Below are positions 21,550 to 32,760 of a DNA stretch of 64,000 bases, piece after piece (the stretch's first letter is position 1; each line of letters begins with the position of its first letter). The stretch lies in the NCBI RefSeq assembly GCF_027942865.1, contig NC_134515.1, positions 25,256,227 to 25,320,226 of the forward strand, written 5' to 3'. A program made the translations under genes and the position numbers. This DNA is from Odontesthes bonariensis. Taxonomy: Eukaryota; Chordata; Actinopteri; Atheriniformes; Atherinopsidae. The notes below the pieces were generated by a model. The model was not told the origin of the DNA. It ran no database searches and worked only from the letters and a program-made list of their open reading frames with translations.

Positions 21550-21839
21550 TGTCAGGATTCGTGTTTTTGGTCACCTTGTTCTCTCCTGTGTTTTTGGTTT
21601 TCCCTTGTTAATTTGCCCCAGATATTTTGAGTTCCCTTGATTACCCTCATGTGTATTTAAGTTCAGTTCTGTCCTTTGTTCCCTGTCGGATTCTTGTATG
21701 TCTCCCAGTACTTCAGTTTTGTGTATGTTTGCTCCCGTTCCTTGGATTATTGTTAATAAAACGCATTCCTTTTCCACAACGAGGAGTTTCCTGTTGGCTT
21801 TGGATCCTACTCACCCACACACCGTGACACCCCTTTATT
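21550..21839 (+). repeat. Solo LTR
   Basis: A 290-bp block beginning TGTCAGG and ending CCGTGACA (TG...CA). The same 5 bp, CCCCT, lies on each side (21545-21549 and 21840-21844). Inside are a TATTTAAG TATA-like box and, further on, an AATAAA signal (GTTAATAAAACG), as expected for an LTR with promoter and polyadenylation site. There is no internal retroelement sequence, so this is the product of LTR-LTR recombination. It is unrelated in sequence to the LTRs at 45441 and 51012. Confidence 0.8.
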
Positions 21840-21844
21840 GTCTT

Positions 21845-23514
21845 TTCACTGCTCTTATCACACTCCTACAAGTCCAGACAAGGAATGTTTGATTGAGAAA
21901 CAGATTTTAATCAACTTCTTGAGTCACTGTTTTGATATCCACCTCTGCCTTTTCAGTTCACTAGAACCCAGCTGCATTCTCACACTTTCACTGTAACTGG
22001 TGAGGAGGGGCAACGTCTGAATGCTGTTTACAGGGAAAAATATGACTAATGATTATGACGCAATGATGATTTGCTCTTTTTTTTTCTCCATAATGTTACT
22101 GATACAAAAACAGCAATGATCACATAACTTCGCCCTAGTTTTCGAGCAGCAGGAAGAACTATAGAGATGCACCAATTGCAATTCCAACAAGACCCAATAC
22201 AACTTTGGCTTTGCAGAGATGACGAAGCAAAGAGTTGAGACTGCTCCATCACTTTATGGGCACAAGTCCGAACCGCAAATGAGGAGTGAAACTATTTCAA
22301 ATGTCTGCGTTGAGTTGAAATATGAACAGATTTCAGTAAAAACCATCATGCCAACACTGTGAAAAGGCAGCTAAGGAGGCGAACGTTACTTTGTGTTAAT
22401 AGATGCATACACAAGAAGACTGAACTTATCACTTTGTTGCAACTGCTAAGAAACACAGTTACTTACAGAAGCAAATGCACAAATGCATGTACTGAGCATT
22501 CTCTTCCTACAGAGATGAAGTTCTGTAATCTTTGTTGTGATGGTTCCTCATGCTGCACACTTTGATAATCGAGGTCCGGTTCTGGCTCAAACACGTACGA
22601 CTGGATCTCGTGTGTTGTCATGCTGGAAAACCTTGCATGTTTCTCAAAGCGTTTTCTTCTTTACGTGTTGTTATACCTTCCTAGCCGGCAACTGTAGCAG
22701 CGCCCGTTCATGCGTCATCGTCATCCCCTTCCCTGTCACCTTTGGCAAACCTCCAGGAATTCGAGCAAACTATTTGGAGTTATGAAGTGTGCAAAGTTAA
22801 TCTAGAGATTAATGGGATTAATGGAAACGATCATGCAATATCCACTTTAAAAGTTTGCCCAAAAAAGCTGTCAATGCACGGATGATGTGTTTACTGACTA
22901 AAAAAAAGTAGCCGATCAGTTGGTGCATTCCTAAGAACTACACAGTCAATGTTACAAGAGACCAGAGGGATGAAGTTCGGGTGTTTATTTCTCCTCAGTC
23001 AAATGACAATGATAAGAGGTGGGAGTGACTTAAAGTTTTTTTATTATAAACCAAGAGTCAAGTTGTTCCAGATAGTTGCCAATAAAAAGGTGAACACAGA
23101 CTCTGTGCTGCACTTTTTTGAGCTCTTCCTAAGAAGTTTGTGGGACTTAATGTCGCAATGCTAGGATGGGCTGTTACTGTAAGAGTGTGCTGTTACGGGG
23201 TGTGACTGATCAGTAAAAATGTTTCGACAGGTATCGAGTGTAATGTAACATCCATGTGAATGCCAGGATGCATGTTTTCTAGTAGAATATTGCGGTGTAA
23301 AAAGATACAGGCAATGTGTAAAGCTTCTTTTCTGAAGCACTGCACTGTAAAAAATGCAAAACATATAACACAACTAAGAAAAACAAGGTAAAATATTTGC
23401 ACACACATTGGGCAATGGCAGGAAGACACATGCAAAAAGAAGAAAACAACTGGAAGAATTGAACCAGGAAATAGAACAAAAAAAGAAAGCAGCTCAACGT
23501 AAATAATACTTATC
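21845..23514. other. Intergenic, nothing recognised
   Basis: About 1.7 kb without a convincing exon, repeat end or RNA gene on either strand. Short frames of up to about 80 codons are present but lack any recognisable motif. Confidence 0.4.
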
Positions 23515-23815
23515 TTATCAAATCAAATCAAATCAAATTTATTTGTATAGCACATTTCATGTACAAAATAATTCAAAGTGCTTTACATAAAATAAAAGCA
23601 TTGCAGCAGGGAGTGAAAGAAGCATTACAAATACATAAACGAATATAAAGAGAAACAAATAAAATAATTTAAATGATTTTAAAAACAAGCAACAGTCCAG
23701 ATAAATTAAAAGATATCGTGCAGATTTCATGCATAGACACATGAGAAAAGAAATGTTTTTAACCTGGATTTAAAAATGTCTACATTTGGTGAAATATCTT
23801 AGAAATAAAGTTTGA
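23515..23815 (-). mobile_element. LINE 3' end, inverted, with TCAAA tail
   Basis: Begins with a (TCAAA)n simple repeat, then TTTATTTGTATAGCACATTT and AAAGTGCTTTACATAAAA. It runs to the reverse complement of the FKSRLKTFLF-coding stretch near 23757-23800. It is the same family as 816-1231 and 29725-29880. 5'-truncated, no intact frame. Confidence 0.7.
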
Positions 23816-23962
23816 GTTACACCATGCAGCCAAAGGGAAAATGCCTTGTTTTCATTGTGTTATGTGATCTACTCACATAAAAACACACAAGAACTCTTCT
23901 GATCTCAAGGTTCAAGTCTGTTGTTTTGCCACTTGGCACTTTGCCTTTTTTTGACACACAGG

Positions 23963-24654
23963 CTATGTACACACGTAGCCGGGTATTTTTAAAACCGAAT
24001 ATTTCCCCCCCTCCGTTTATAAAATAATTTGTATCCACGTTCATTACCTCGTTTTTGAAAAAAACACCTTCCACACATAACCGAACATCTGCGTTTTCAC
24101 CTGTCTTGACAACCCAAATGCATTTGCTGTTTTGCGCAATCTGCCCTCGTCAGCTAAATAATAAAGTGTGCACGCAGCTTTTTTGAGCACACTGACAGGT
24201 GATCGCATGACAGTGGACTGCCCCTCGATATGAGGACGTAATAATTCCGACAGCGACAGGAGTGAGGACCGGGACGTGGAAATTGTCACGCCATTCCTCT
24301 AGGAGTACGACTTGGGCGTGTAAAATCAAGGCAGTAAACAGCGCCTGCACAATAATAACCACCACAGTTCTCAAGGCATCAATGCTTCTTCAGTAAACAA
24401 AGGTCGCACTTTAGACTTTAAAGCAGATTTGTTGTTGTTTTGGCGCATATTGTGACGTTCAAAAACGCAAAACTCCGGTTATCTCCGTCTACACGCAGCT
24501 GCATAAACGGAGTTTTCAAAAATCTTCACTTTGCCCGGAGTTTTTAAAAACATTCGTTTACGATGCGTTTTTATGCGTTTTCATGTGGATGACAGGTCCA
24601 AACGTAGAAAAATATATTCGTTTTAGCAGATACCCGGCTACGTGTGGATGGGGC
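23963..24654. mobile_element. 692-bp inverted-repeat DNA element
   Basis: The left end contains ACACACGTAGCCGGGTAT and the right end contains the inverted ATACCCGGCTACGTGTGG. CACAGG flanks both ends (23957-23962 and 24655-24660). No transposase-like frame. Subterminal parts are mutually inverted in several blocks (the 'ccgtttat' and 'cgttttta' stretches). It behaves like a non-autonomous hAT- or Harbinger-type element; the superfamily is not decided by the sequence. Confidence 0.65.
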
Positions 24655-24948
24655 CACAGGTGTCTTGCAGGGCTTTGTCTAGAATCTCTTGATATCTTTT
24701 TCTTGAAATGTAATTTCATCACAGTCATGGTTAAGGGGTTTAAAAGACATTGTAGCTACATGTCGAACTGGTTCAGAAACAGGAAAAGTAAGTTTTTCTT
24801 TTTTATTTATTTCTCTGTACGACATACAGCAGTTGAAGGTCTTCAAGCTCCATTTTGGAGTTTCAGTACAGCTGGAGTGCACAGCACAAGCCTTTCAGTA
24901 TGGAAACTCACATCACTATAATTTAGTTTTTGCAATAATATTGGTTAA

Positions 24949-25791
24949 AGGGACACTTTGTAATTTCTTCCCCCATCTAGTGGTGCAATTTTATTTTGCA
25001 AATTTGCTCTCTAGCGCCTCGCATTTTAAAATGTGCGTTGCAACTTCTTGAACTACGGCAGGCGGTATGTGTCAAGATTCAAGAAGCTATGGCTTCAGAC
25101 TCAAGGTCCATACAAACAAAAAGACATCAAGACACACAGTACAAAGGATTACATAACACACATACAATAACACTATAAATACAGATGACAGATAACATGT
25201 CAGATAACATAAGTTGACACAGCCTTTGGTGTGCAAACAATGCAATTAGTCATATTCCGGGAGTTACCAGAAGTGAAGTCGACGCAGCGGTAGCGTTAGC
25301 AGCATTGTGTAGTTGCTTTCTGGAATGTGTTCTTTTAAATAAACTCCCGGTAAACTTACAAACTTTCTAATGCCTCGTTTTGTGAGTTAAGAGCCTATGT
25401 GTACTACGGCAGAAGTTTGGTAACAATCAATGCATTATTAGTGGGATAATTTACGAGATAAAATCTATTTACTATTAGCGCTAGTAATAAGCCATTCGGC
25501 GGACGTGATGTCAAAATGAAGTCATTTCCGCTTGCAGACCTGGCGTTGGGGAAAACGCGATTCGAAGTGCTTTATGTCCCTCTTGGCACTTCGTCGTTTT
25601 TCATAGACCGGAAGGACATGGCAGCCTCCATAGAGCTTGCCCACTCTATGTAGATACAGACAAGTTATTCTTCACTCAGGAGGATAATTGAGATTTTTGA
25701 CAGAGATAATTTTACACCAATGAGGACTAATTTATGAATGAATATGTTGATTTGAGCTAATAAATTACTTAATTTATTACATAGTGTCCCT
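24949..25791. mobile_element. 843-bp TTAA-flanked inverted-repeat element
   Basis: Begins AGGGACACTTTGTAA and ends TTACATAGTGTCCCT. TTAA lies on both sides (24945-24948 and 25792-25795). It contains no convincing frame. Ends and target site fit a non-autonomous piggyBac/Kolobok-type element, distinct in end sequence from the AGGTGGGG and AGCAATAC families nearby. Confidence 0.72.
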
Positions 25792-26059
25792 TTAATATTC
25801 TTGGTGCTTCTCTTTAGGATGGCCTCATCAGACACATTTCTGTCCGAGAATAACGGTTTAAGTTCTCGGTGTACTTCATCATGCTTATGGCTAAGGCCCT
25901 GGTATAATGTATGGAGGAAAATGTGGGCACATTGTACTTCACTTCGGTGTCAGTCTATTTGGAAGCGAACAGGATCTTTTTTTTTTTTTTTGAGGCCTTC
26001 GACTCAATACAAGAACTATTGTGGTGTCTCACTGTTATACGGAAGCCCTAAACGGTAGG

Positions 26060-27018
26060 TACATACACTTTATTCCATCCGTTTTCCAGTGATAACGAGA
26101 TCATTTTCCTCCGTTTTCCCGTGATAACGAGATAATTAATTCGAGATCTCGAGAAAACCATGATCGTTTTCTCGAGATGGCGAGTTAATTTACCGATGGT
26201 TTTCGAGGCCACTTTTTCTCCCCAGTCCGCCCCTGTTTATATGTGTTTATATGTATTTCTGGCGAAGGTGTACCCATTTTTACCCCCCTTTCATTGAAAA
26301 CTGAATAAAGTATGGTGTCTGGGCGCTGCCTTGCGCCCCGGGGGGTGCCCTGCCTGTGCCCGGGGGGGTCTGGTTGCCCTGGGCACGCCGCCGTGAAGGC
26401 GTGTCCTGGTGTCGTGCTGGTTGCTCTGGGGTCTCTGATGTGCCTGCAGGCTGTTCTTTGTTAGGGTGGGGTGGCGTGCGGTGGGGTGTGGCGGTGCTTC
26501 TCCCCTGTTGGGGGCAGCTTTGGTGGGCCTGGGTGATGGTGGGTCTCAGGCCCGGGCTGTTATGACTGGAGTGATTGTGTGGTTTGTTTATTGTTTATTT
26601 GTTTTTGTTTGTTGTGTTGTGTTTTGTTTTGTTCTTTTCTTTATTTGTAGGGGCCGTCTGGGGTGGGGCGGGTGGGTGCCTTCGGGTTGCCAAGTGGCTC
26701 ACCGAATACGCTGCGGGCCCCGGACCTGGTGAACATCGGGCCCTCCTGCTCTGTGCCGGATCCCAGGAAAAAGGGGTGCCTGTTGCAGCCATTCCTTGGC
26801 TGCCCTCTCCGGGGGAGCCTCTCTCCCCCGGTCTTCTAGATCCCCATACCCCTCTCCCTTCTGGCTCCTGTACACAGCACACATTCACACACGTAGGGTT
26901 TGAGGGCGGGTGTGTTCTGTGGGGGGCAGCGGATGGGTCCACGTATGTGGTCCCCTTTGCTGCCCTCTGCAGCCCCCCGCCCTTGTTTTAATTACACCTT
27001 AGACATTACTAATCATGA

Positions 27019-27051
<33 letters not shown>

Positions 27052-29015
27052 TAGGTTTTGGGGGGCGATAGCACTGAGTGGTATCTGGTGGGCGGGGCTC
27101 TTTGGGTATGTAGGCTGCCCGGAGGGCCACGCTCCCAGTTCCACAAGGTTGCTTGCCCCTCAATTTTAAATGCTCACTATTAGAAAATATCAAAGAGCCA
27201 GAGGGGGGAAGGGAGGGGTCTTCTCGCACCCCTGTTGCCTGGTTGCTGCCTGGGGCGGGGGGGCCAGGAGGAGGAGTTGTCCTGCTGGTTCGGGGTCTGT
27301 GGTGGCTGGGGGGCTGCTGGCCCCCGGATGTGCCCGCTACGCCACACTCCAGAGGAGGTGGGGGATGGATGCATGTGCTGTGCGAGTGTTTGTGGATGTG
27401 TTTATTTTTTTATTTATGTATGTATTTATTATTATTATTATTATTATTAATAATAATTTATTTATTTATTTTTCTTATATGATTTATGGGGTGATTTATG
27501 GGGTCCTGCTGTCCTCTGGCCTGCTTGTGCTGTTCCTGATGGGGGGGGGGCGCTCGCGGCCTCACCCAGGCGCTGGCCCACTGCGGTTGGCTGTCTGGGG
27601 CGCCTGGCCCTCTCGGGTGTTGGGCGGGGTCCCTGCCGGGGGGTTTTGTTGGCGCTCGGGGTCACGGGGGCCGGTTCCGGGGCGCGGCCCATGTCTGGGT
27701 GGCGGGGGCCTGGCGGGGCTGGTAGGCTGCCGCCTCTGGTCGCCAGGGGGGCTCTGCCCGATGCTTGTGGGGGCTCTGTCCGGGAGCTTCCTCTGCTTTC
27801 TTCTGGTTGGATGTGTGGTTGTCCCTATGGTGGGCTTCCCGGGTTCTGTGCTCCTTGGGGGCTGTTGGTGGCCTGGGTCTCGGGGCCCTCTCGGCCAGCT
27901 TCTGATTGCTGGGGGGGGGGATTTTGACACTATACACTGATATTTAAGCATGGTTATTATGTGGGACCATCTATGTGTATTGCATGTTCGTGCACACAAT
28001 CACACTCTCACACTCAAACACATTCATTAGCCCAGTAGCATGCTCACTATGCTCACTAAGCAGTTGTTGTACTCTCCTGTGGTTTAAGGTCACCTGTGTA
28101 TTATATGAGATTGCTACTGCTTGTGTTTTTTTTGTTTTTTTGTCTGTGTGTTTGTTCTCTGCTTGTCTGCTTACAGGTGCTCCTGGTGCTTCTAAGGCTG
28201 GATTCCCCACAAAAGCCGTGAATCGTCTTCAGTTTTGTTTTTACAGGTGTAGCAGCTGGTTGTCGGATTTTTCATTGTTTTTATGTTTGTCTCTTCATGT
28301 TTCTGTTCTTTTTTTCTCTTCTTCGCTTTCCCTCTCTCTCTGTCTCCCGGTCCGGTTCGGCACTATTATCATATCATGTTAAATATTGTAACAAAAATAA
28401 ATAAATAAAAATAAGGAGTTGATGGGCGTCAAGGGGAGCTTTACATTCATAAAGCTTCCCTTGGCATAGCAAATGTGTTTAGCATAAACGGTATACAGAT
28501 TACAATTCTGCTGCCATAATGCTGGACAGGACAAGGGAAAACAAACAAACAAAAAAAAAAAAAAAACTGAATAAAGTAGCCTATGAATCAAACATGGAAT
28601 GTGGAGCGTTTGTGTAACAATTCTGCTAGTGAAAATGCACAAAGCAAATCCCGCTGGTGTGACGAGCAAAACAATGATTGTTTTCTCGAGATAACAAGTT
28701 ATTTATCTCGTTATCTCGAGAAAACAATAACGGCACCTCTCGTGCATCATTTGGTAACCATGGAGACGGCCTGGTCCCCTCAGCTGGTCACTGATGAAGT
28801 TGACTTTATCAACAGGATCACTCAGGTGTAAACGCCTATTGAGCTGAAGTCGAGCCAGCCGTCCCCGGCTACTTTATTCAGTTTTCAATGAAAGGGGGAT
28901 AAAAATGGGTACACCTTTGCCAGAAATACATAAACACATATAAACAGGGGCGGACTGGGGAGAAAAAGTGGCCTCGAAAACCATCGGTAAATTAACTTGT
29001 TATATTGAGAAAACC
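26060..29015. repeat. Long inverted-repeat element split by a retroposon
   Basis: About 26145-26312 (through GGTTTTCGAGGCCACTTTTT, CCCCAGTCCGCCCCTG and CTTTCATTGAAAACTGAATA) is repeated in inverse at about 28869-29015. The loop (28579-28868) contains another palindrome built on TTATCTCGTTATCTCGAG. The left arm is separated from the loop by the GC-rich unit 26313-28565, which is flanked by a direct duplication of arm sequence. The un-split element would be a large hairpin of about 0.7 kb. It codes for nothing I recognise. Confidence 0.6.
26313..28565 (+). mobile_element. GC-rich retroposon with poly-A tail and 13-bp target duplication
   Basis: A 2.25-kb unit of markedly higher GC content than its surroundings. 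It contains a (CA)n tract (27019-27050), a TTATTA microsatellite near 27425, and a segment ending near 28370 in GGTTCGGCACTATTAT. A related phrase (GGTTCGGTACTATTAT) occurs at about 901-916. The unit ends in an A-rich tail. ACTGAATAAAGTA sits immediately before it (26300-26312) and again after the tail (28566-28578), the signature of LINE-type target-primed insertion. Long frames (up to 256 codons) on both strands are compositional and carry no domain that I recognise. Family not identified. Confidence 0.6.
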
Positions 29016-29724
29016 ATCAGAAAAAAGTTTATACGTACCACGTCCACTCTGGGCTTGCGCACTGTCATTTTGTTTTGTGCACATCAGCTCTTGGAAAAGT
29101 TCTGTGTTACTGCGCCCACCCAGATGGGACTGCAGAGAGCCTTTCAGTTCATCTATGGTTAATTCATTTGTGCACGAGAGTGTCTTTGAAGTTCCCTGAC
29201 TTAAAGGTAGGGTAGGAGATCCTGGATTTTGAGTCCAGCGAAGCTGCATTTTGAAAATACACAGGTAAAAAGTCCCAACCCTTTTCTTCACTTTCCCCCC
29301 GAAGGTATGGCGTGATCTTTGTGCCACCAGGTTGAGCACGCAGTGACACTGATTTGAGGGCACAGATCTATCTGAAGGAACAATAATTTTAAGCGTGTGC
29401 GTATGAATCTCACACACGCTCACTCATAGGTGCTCGGACACGCGCTCAACTCTGACAAACTGCTCGCGATCGGCTCTATCTCTCTGCTCGCTCGCGGCTC
29501 TGTCTCTGCGCTCGCAACTCTGTTAGTTGTATGTAAATGAGCCATGCTACCAGCCAATCACAGACTGGTAGTTTTCACAGACCGGTATTTGTGTGATAAA
29601 TAATAAAAAAATAAAGAGGAAGAATTGTAATAATCATGTTAAAACTGGTGTAGTTCGGTGCTAGCTAGTTAGCCTACTGATTACTGTTGTAGGGTGTCAC
29701 AAATATTTTAGAGAAAGAAACCTA

Positions 29725-29880
29725 ACATCAACTTTTTTATTTGTTTCTCTTTATATTCTTTTATGTATTTTTAATGCTTCTTCCACTCCCTGCTGCAATG
29801 CTTTTATTTTATGTAAAGCACTTTGAATTGTTCTGTACATGAAATGTGCTACAAATAAATTTGATTTGATTTGATCAAAA
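29725..29880 (+). mobile_element. LINE 3' tail
   Basis: TTATTTGTTTCTCTTTATAT, then CCACTCCCTGCTGCAATGC, ACATGAAATGTGCTACAAAT and a (TTGAT)n end. It matches the inverted copy at 23515-23815, so it is a severely 5'-truncated insertion of the same LINE. Confidence 0.7.
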
Positions 29881-30234
29881 TCTAAAACGGTAGAAAAATA
29901 AAACTACACCAGCTTAGGAAATTAAATGTTTGAAGTATTGAAGTGGTTGTTTTTAACTAGTAAGTTATGAACTGTAGCAGCTGACCCACAGTGGGGTTTT
30001 TAAACTTTTAAACTTTAAACTGATCAATTGTGTTATTGGTTTAATCTGTAATGGTTACTGGTTTGACAAAAAAAATATAACATCTAGTTTAATTCCTTTA
30101 GGGTGATGGTAGAAGTTCAGTTGAGTCTGCACTGCAGACTCTGCAGTGATTGGCTGGTGGTGTGGCTCATTTACATACAACTTAGAGTTGCGAGCGCAGA
30201 GACAGAGCCGCGAGCGAGCAGAGAGATAGAGCCG

Positions 30235-30941
30235 AGCTCGAGCAGAGTGAAGGCTCTAGCATGGTTGCCGCGTCTGCTCGCGCGAGCGGTGTTGATGACG
30301 TCACGAGTTCGTGCCCGCCATAGGACCCTATATAGTAGCGCAAGTCGTTGCGCGCCAGTAGTTGCAATTTTTTCCGTCACAGAGGTGGCGCTGCTACCTG
30401 AAGGTTACCTCTACTCTACAAGCACGAAAGTGGAGAAGAAAACAGTGCCGCTGTCAAGAGCAGGAATACTGTAATTAATGATACTGCTGCAGTTTTCGGA
30501 TCATTTTAATTTTTTAATTCAGTTAAAAGAGGTGAAGGTTTGAAGCCCCCGGCATCAACAGAGTCTCTGCCCTCTTCTTTGCCTTCACGTATCTGTCCCG
30601 TAGCTTCTTCCACACATTCTTACAGAACTCTCCCTCTTTCCCCAAAGTTCTGCCCATCTCTGCCCACCAGTTTTGGGAGTTTACGTGCTCCCTGTGCTGT
30701 TTCACTGCAGTTTCATACAGCTGCCTGTACAAACGCACCTCCTCACTGAGCCGGTCTCACATCGGTCCATCCGGTTCGTTGTGCTCGGCGCCGCCAAGTT
30801 ACAAAAATCGACTGGTGCACGACAACGCGCTGCGCCGTCTGTTCAAGGGAAGCGCCATGCCTGAAACGTCATTTTGACGTCACGGTCCACCACCGCTGTG
30901 ACAGACGCGGCAACCATGCTACCGCCTTGAGCCGTTCGAGC
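30235..30941. mobile_element. Harbinger-like element with MADF-type ORF fragment
   Basis: The ends share GCTCGA and, a few bases in, AGCATGGTTGCCGCGTCTG, inverted at about 30901-30925 (CAGACGCGGCAACCATGCT). It interrupts the right inverted arm of the 29205-31572 element. The interior encodes a MADF/Myb-type fragment on the - strand, a protein type that Harbinger elements carry. Exact borders are uncertain by a few bases. Confidence 0.6.
30523..30738 (-). pseudogene. MADF/Myb-like DNA-binding domain fragment
   Basis: A 71-codon frame with the spacing of a MADF domain: RLYRQLYE, NSQNWWAEMGRTLGK, then FCKNVWKKLRDRYVKAKKR. The set of Trp residues and the CKxxWKxLRDRY core are characteristic. The expected continuation of an accessory Harbinger protein is missing, so this is a remnant. 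It lies within the inverted repeats of the 30235-30941 element. Confidence 0.6.
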
Positions 30942-31594
30942 GAGCAGTTTGTCAGAGTTGAGCGCGTGTCCGAGCACCTATGAGCGAGCATGTGTGAGAT
31001 TCATACGCACACGCTTAAAATTATTGTTCCTTCAGATAGATCTGTGCCCTCAAATCAGTGTCACTGCGCGCTCAACCTGGTGGCACAAAGATCACCCCAT
31101 ACGAAGGTACGCCTCTAGAGTACATGAACGCGCACGAGCACAAAGGTGCACGAGCGCGCGTTCTGACAGCAAGCATCGATCGTTGCCGTATTTAGTATTT
31201 AGTATTTAGTATTTAGTATATGCTAACTATACGTTTAATAATGCTAGGTGCTAGCCAAGCTGGCTCTAGTTTAGCTTCCTGCCAAGCTTCTGGACGCGTA
31301 ATTCGTTCACGGAGCAGGGTACGCGCACAGGGGGAAGGAGGGGGAGGGAGGAGCAGATTGCAGTTTGATAGACGCATCAGAATCCAATCATTGTTAACGG
31401 TCCGTTCAGTATGATTGGATAGTGTTTTTCCTAGATTGTACGTTCTAGAGGCCACTAAAACTTTTCATATTTGTATCAAAACTTTTAATTAATTGGTTGC
31501 AATTGGGGGTGTCAGAGTATTTTAAGCAATATGTAAAAAAAATGTTCCAGAAAAAGATCCCCTACCCCACCTTTAATGACTTTGAGAACACCTC

Positions 31595-32340
31595 TTAAGA
31601 TTTCAGCCTCACTGAATCGCTCTTTAATGCCTTCATCAATTTGTCTGCATGTGTTGTTGTAACTTGTGTCTGAGCTTTGGTCACTGATTTGTCCTCCTTG
31701 AACGTTAAAGTCCCGACATAGTAGTGAAAGGTCTTGAAGGGGAAGACTTCCTGTGTTTCGTGTGTGTGTTGTTGTGGAATGTTATTTGTGTGAGTGTTGC
31801 CAGTTTGGGGTGGAGAGTGTGCTAGCGAGGATGTAAATGCGGGTGGTGATGTGGGATTGTTAATGTACTGTAGGATTTTGTTTCTAATCTCATCGTAGCT
31901 AGAAAGCAGTTTCTGTAACTCTGCATCCGTGTGTGTGGTTCCGATATCAGTGTTGGTGGGTGTGCGGTTGGTGAGTGGTGAGGGGTTAGTTAAACTAGCT
32001 GCAGCTCTGGGTGTTGTGTTTGTGTCACAAACACTGGCTGTAGTGTCATCAGTATCTGTTTTTGACTGGTCTGTTGTCACATTCTCATTCCACAAAGCAG
32101 ATCGAAAAAGCACTGTATCATTAAGTTGGATACCTAAATCCTAAGACATAGTCTCACTATTATTGAAAGCAATATGTACTCAAAACAATAGTCTTGGTCG
32201 CCAACCTGAAGCGTGGATGAATCCTTCCCTGGCACAGGACCAACGCTCGTGGCCAGTTGGAAAAGTTCCTTGGGTGTGAGCATGAGCAGACAAGCTTTTC
32301 CTCTAACCGTCCGCCATGACTGCTTTTCCCTGTTCCTCAC
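31595..32340 (-). pseudogene. Two adjoining frames of an unknown protein
   Basis: A 172-codon frame (31595-32113) and a 68-codon frame just upstream (32134-32340) lie on the - strand. The first is rich in Thr, Asn and Pro (SLTNPSPLTNRTPTNTD), then has a more ordered stretch (ELQKLLSSYDEIRNKILQYI) and ends VTTTHADKLMKALKSDS. Its open frame extends upstream through DLGIQLNDTVLFRSALWNEN to a stop near 32144, so the two frames may once have been one coding region joined by a frameshift or a small intron. The upstream piece reads LTPKELFQLATSVGPVPGKD. I do not recognise the family. The coding region stops just outside the TTAA element at 31573. Confidence 0.35.
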
Positions 32341-32694
32341 GATTGGTCTGTCCTCTCAAATTTATTATTTATTCAAAAATAATCCACTTGAATCTCATCA
32401 AAACTCACATTCCACCCCCAAAGCACAAATATAACACTTTTGTGGACGTCACACTATTCCAATATACTGAATGTAAAGATTTATAAAGTGTAAGGTAAAA
32501 GTCTACAGGCATTACAATTCTGCTTTTGTCCATAAATGAATGACAAACGGTGCTTATGGGAAGACAACAGAACATAGAAATAGATAAAAGTTGTTTTAGA
32601 TTAAGCAATTTGTTTGTTTGTTTTTACCAGTTTCATATTGACAAATCGACAAGCAGAGCATTGTAATAGCAGCTCACACCTTTTTCCAGAGAAC

Positions 32695-32749
32695 TGATTC
32701 ATTGTATCTGCGACACGTGTCATACATGTGTCGCAGATACAACGAATCA
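32695..32749. repeat. 22-bp stem inverted repeat
   Basis: TGATTCATTGTATCTGCGAC and its near-perfect inverted copy (one mismatch in 22) flank an 11-nt loop. It could be the core of a decayed transposon or a hairpin-forming site, about 0.7 kb upstream of the second cadherin start codon. Confidence 0.7.
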
Positions 32750-32760
32750 GTATGAATCAG

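Larger units (their letters stand above)
29205..31572. mobile_element. 2.4-kb TTAA-flanked inverted-repeat element with nested insertions
   Basis: Begins AGGTAGGGTAGGAGATC, ends GATCCCCTACCCCACCT, and is flanked by TTAA (29201-29204 and 31573-31576). Internal inverted arms run at about 29310-29570 versus about 30100-30240 plus 30942-31110; the right arm is interrupted by the Harbinger-type element at 30235-30941. A LINE tail sits at 29725-29880. No transposase for the outer element was found. Ends resemble the 371-bp element at 17720-18090. Confidence 0.72.

Noticed and set aside
27170-27940. 256-codon frame in GC-rich DNA
   Set aside because: Frames of similar length exist on the opposite strand in the same region. 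The translation is Gly/Ala/Pro/Trp-rich with a run from a TTA microsatellite and no domain. It lies inside a retroposon flanked by a target duplication.
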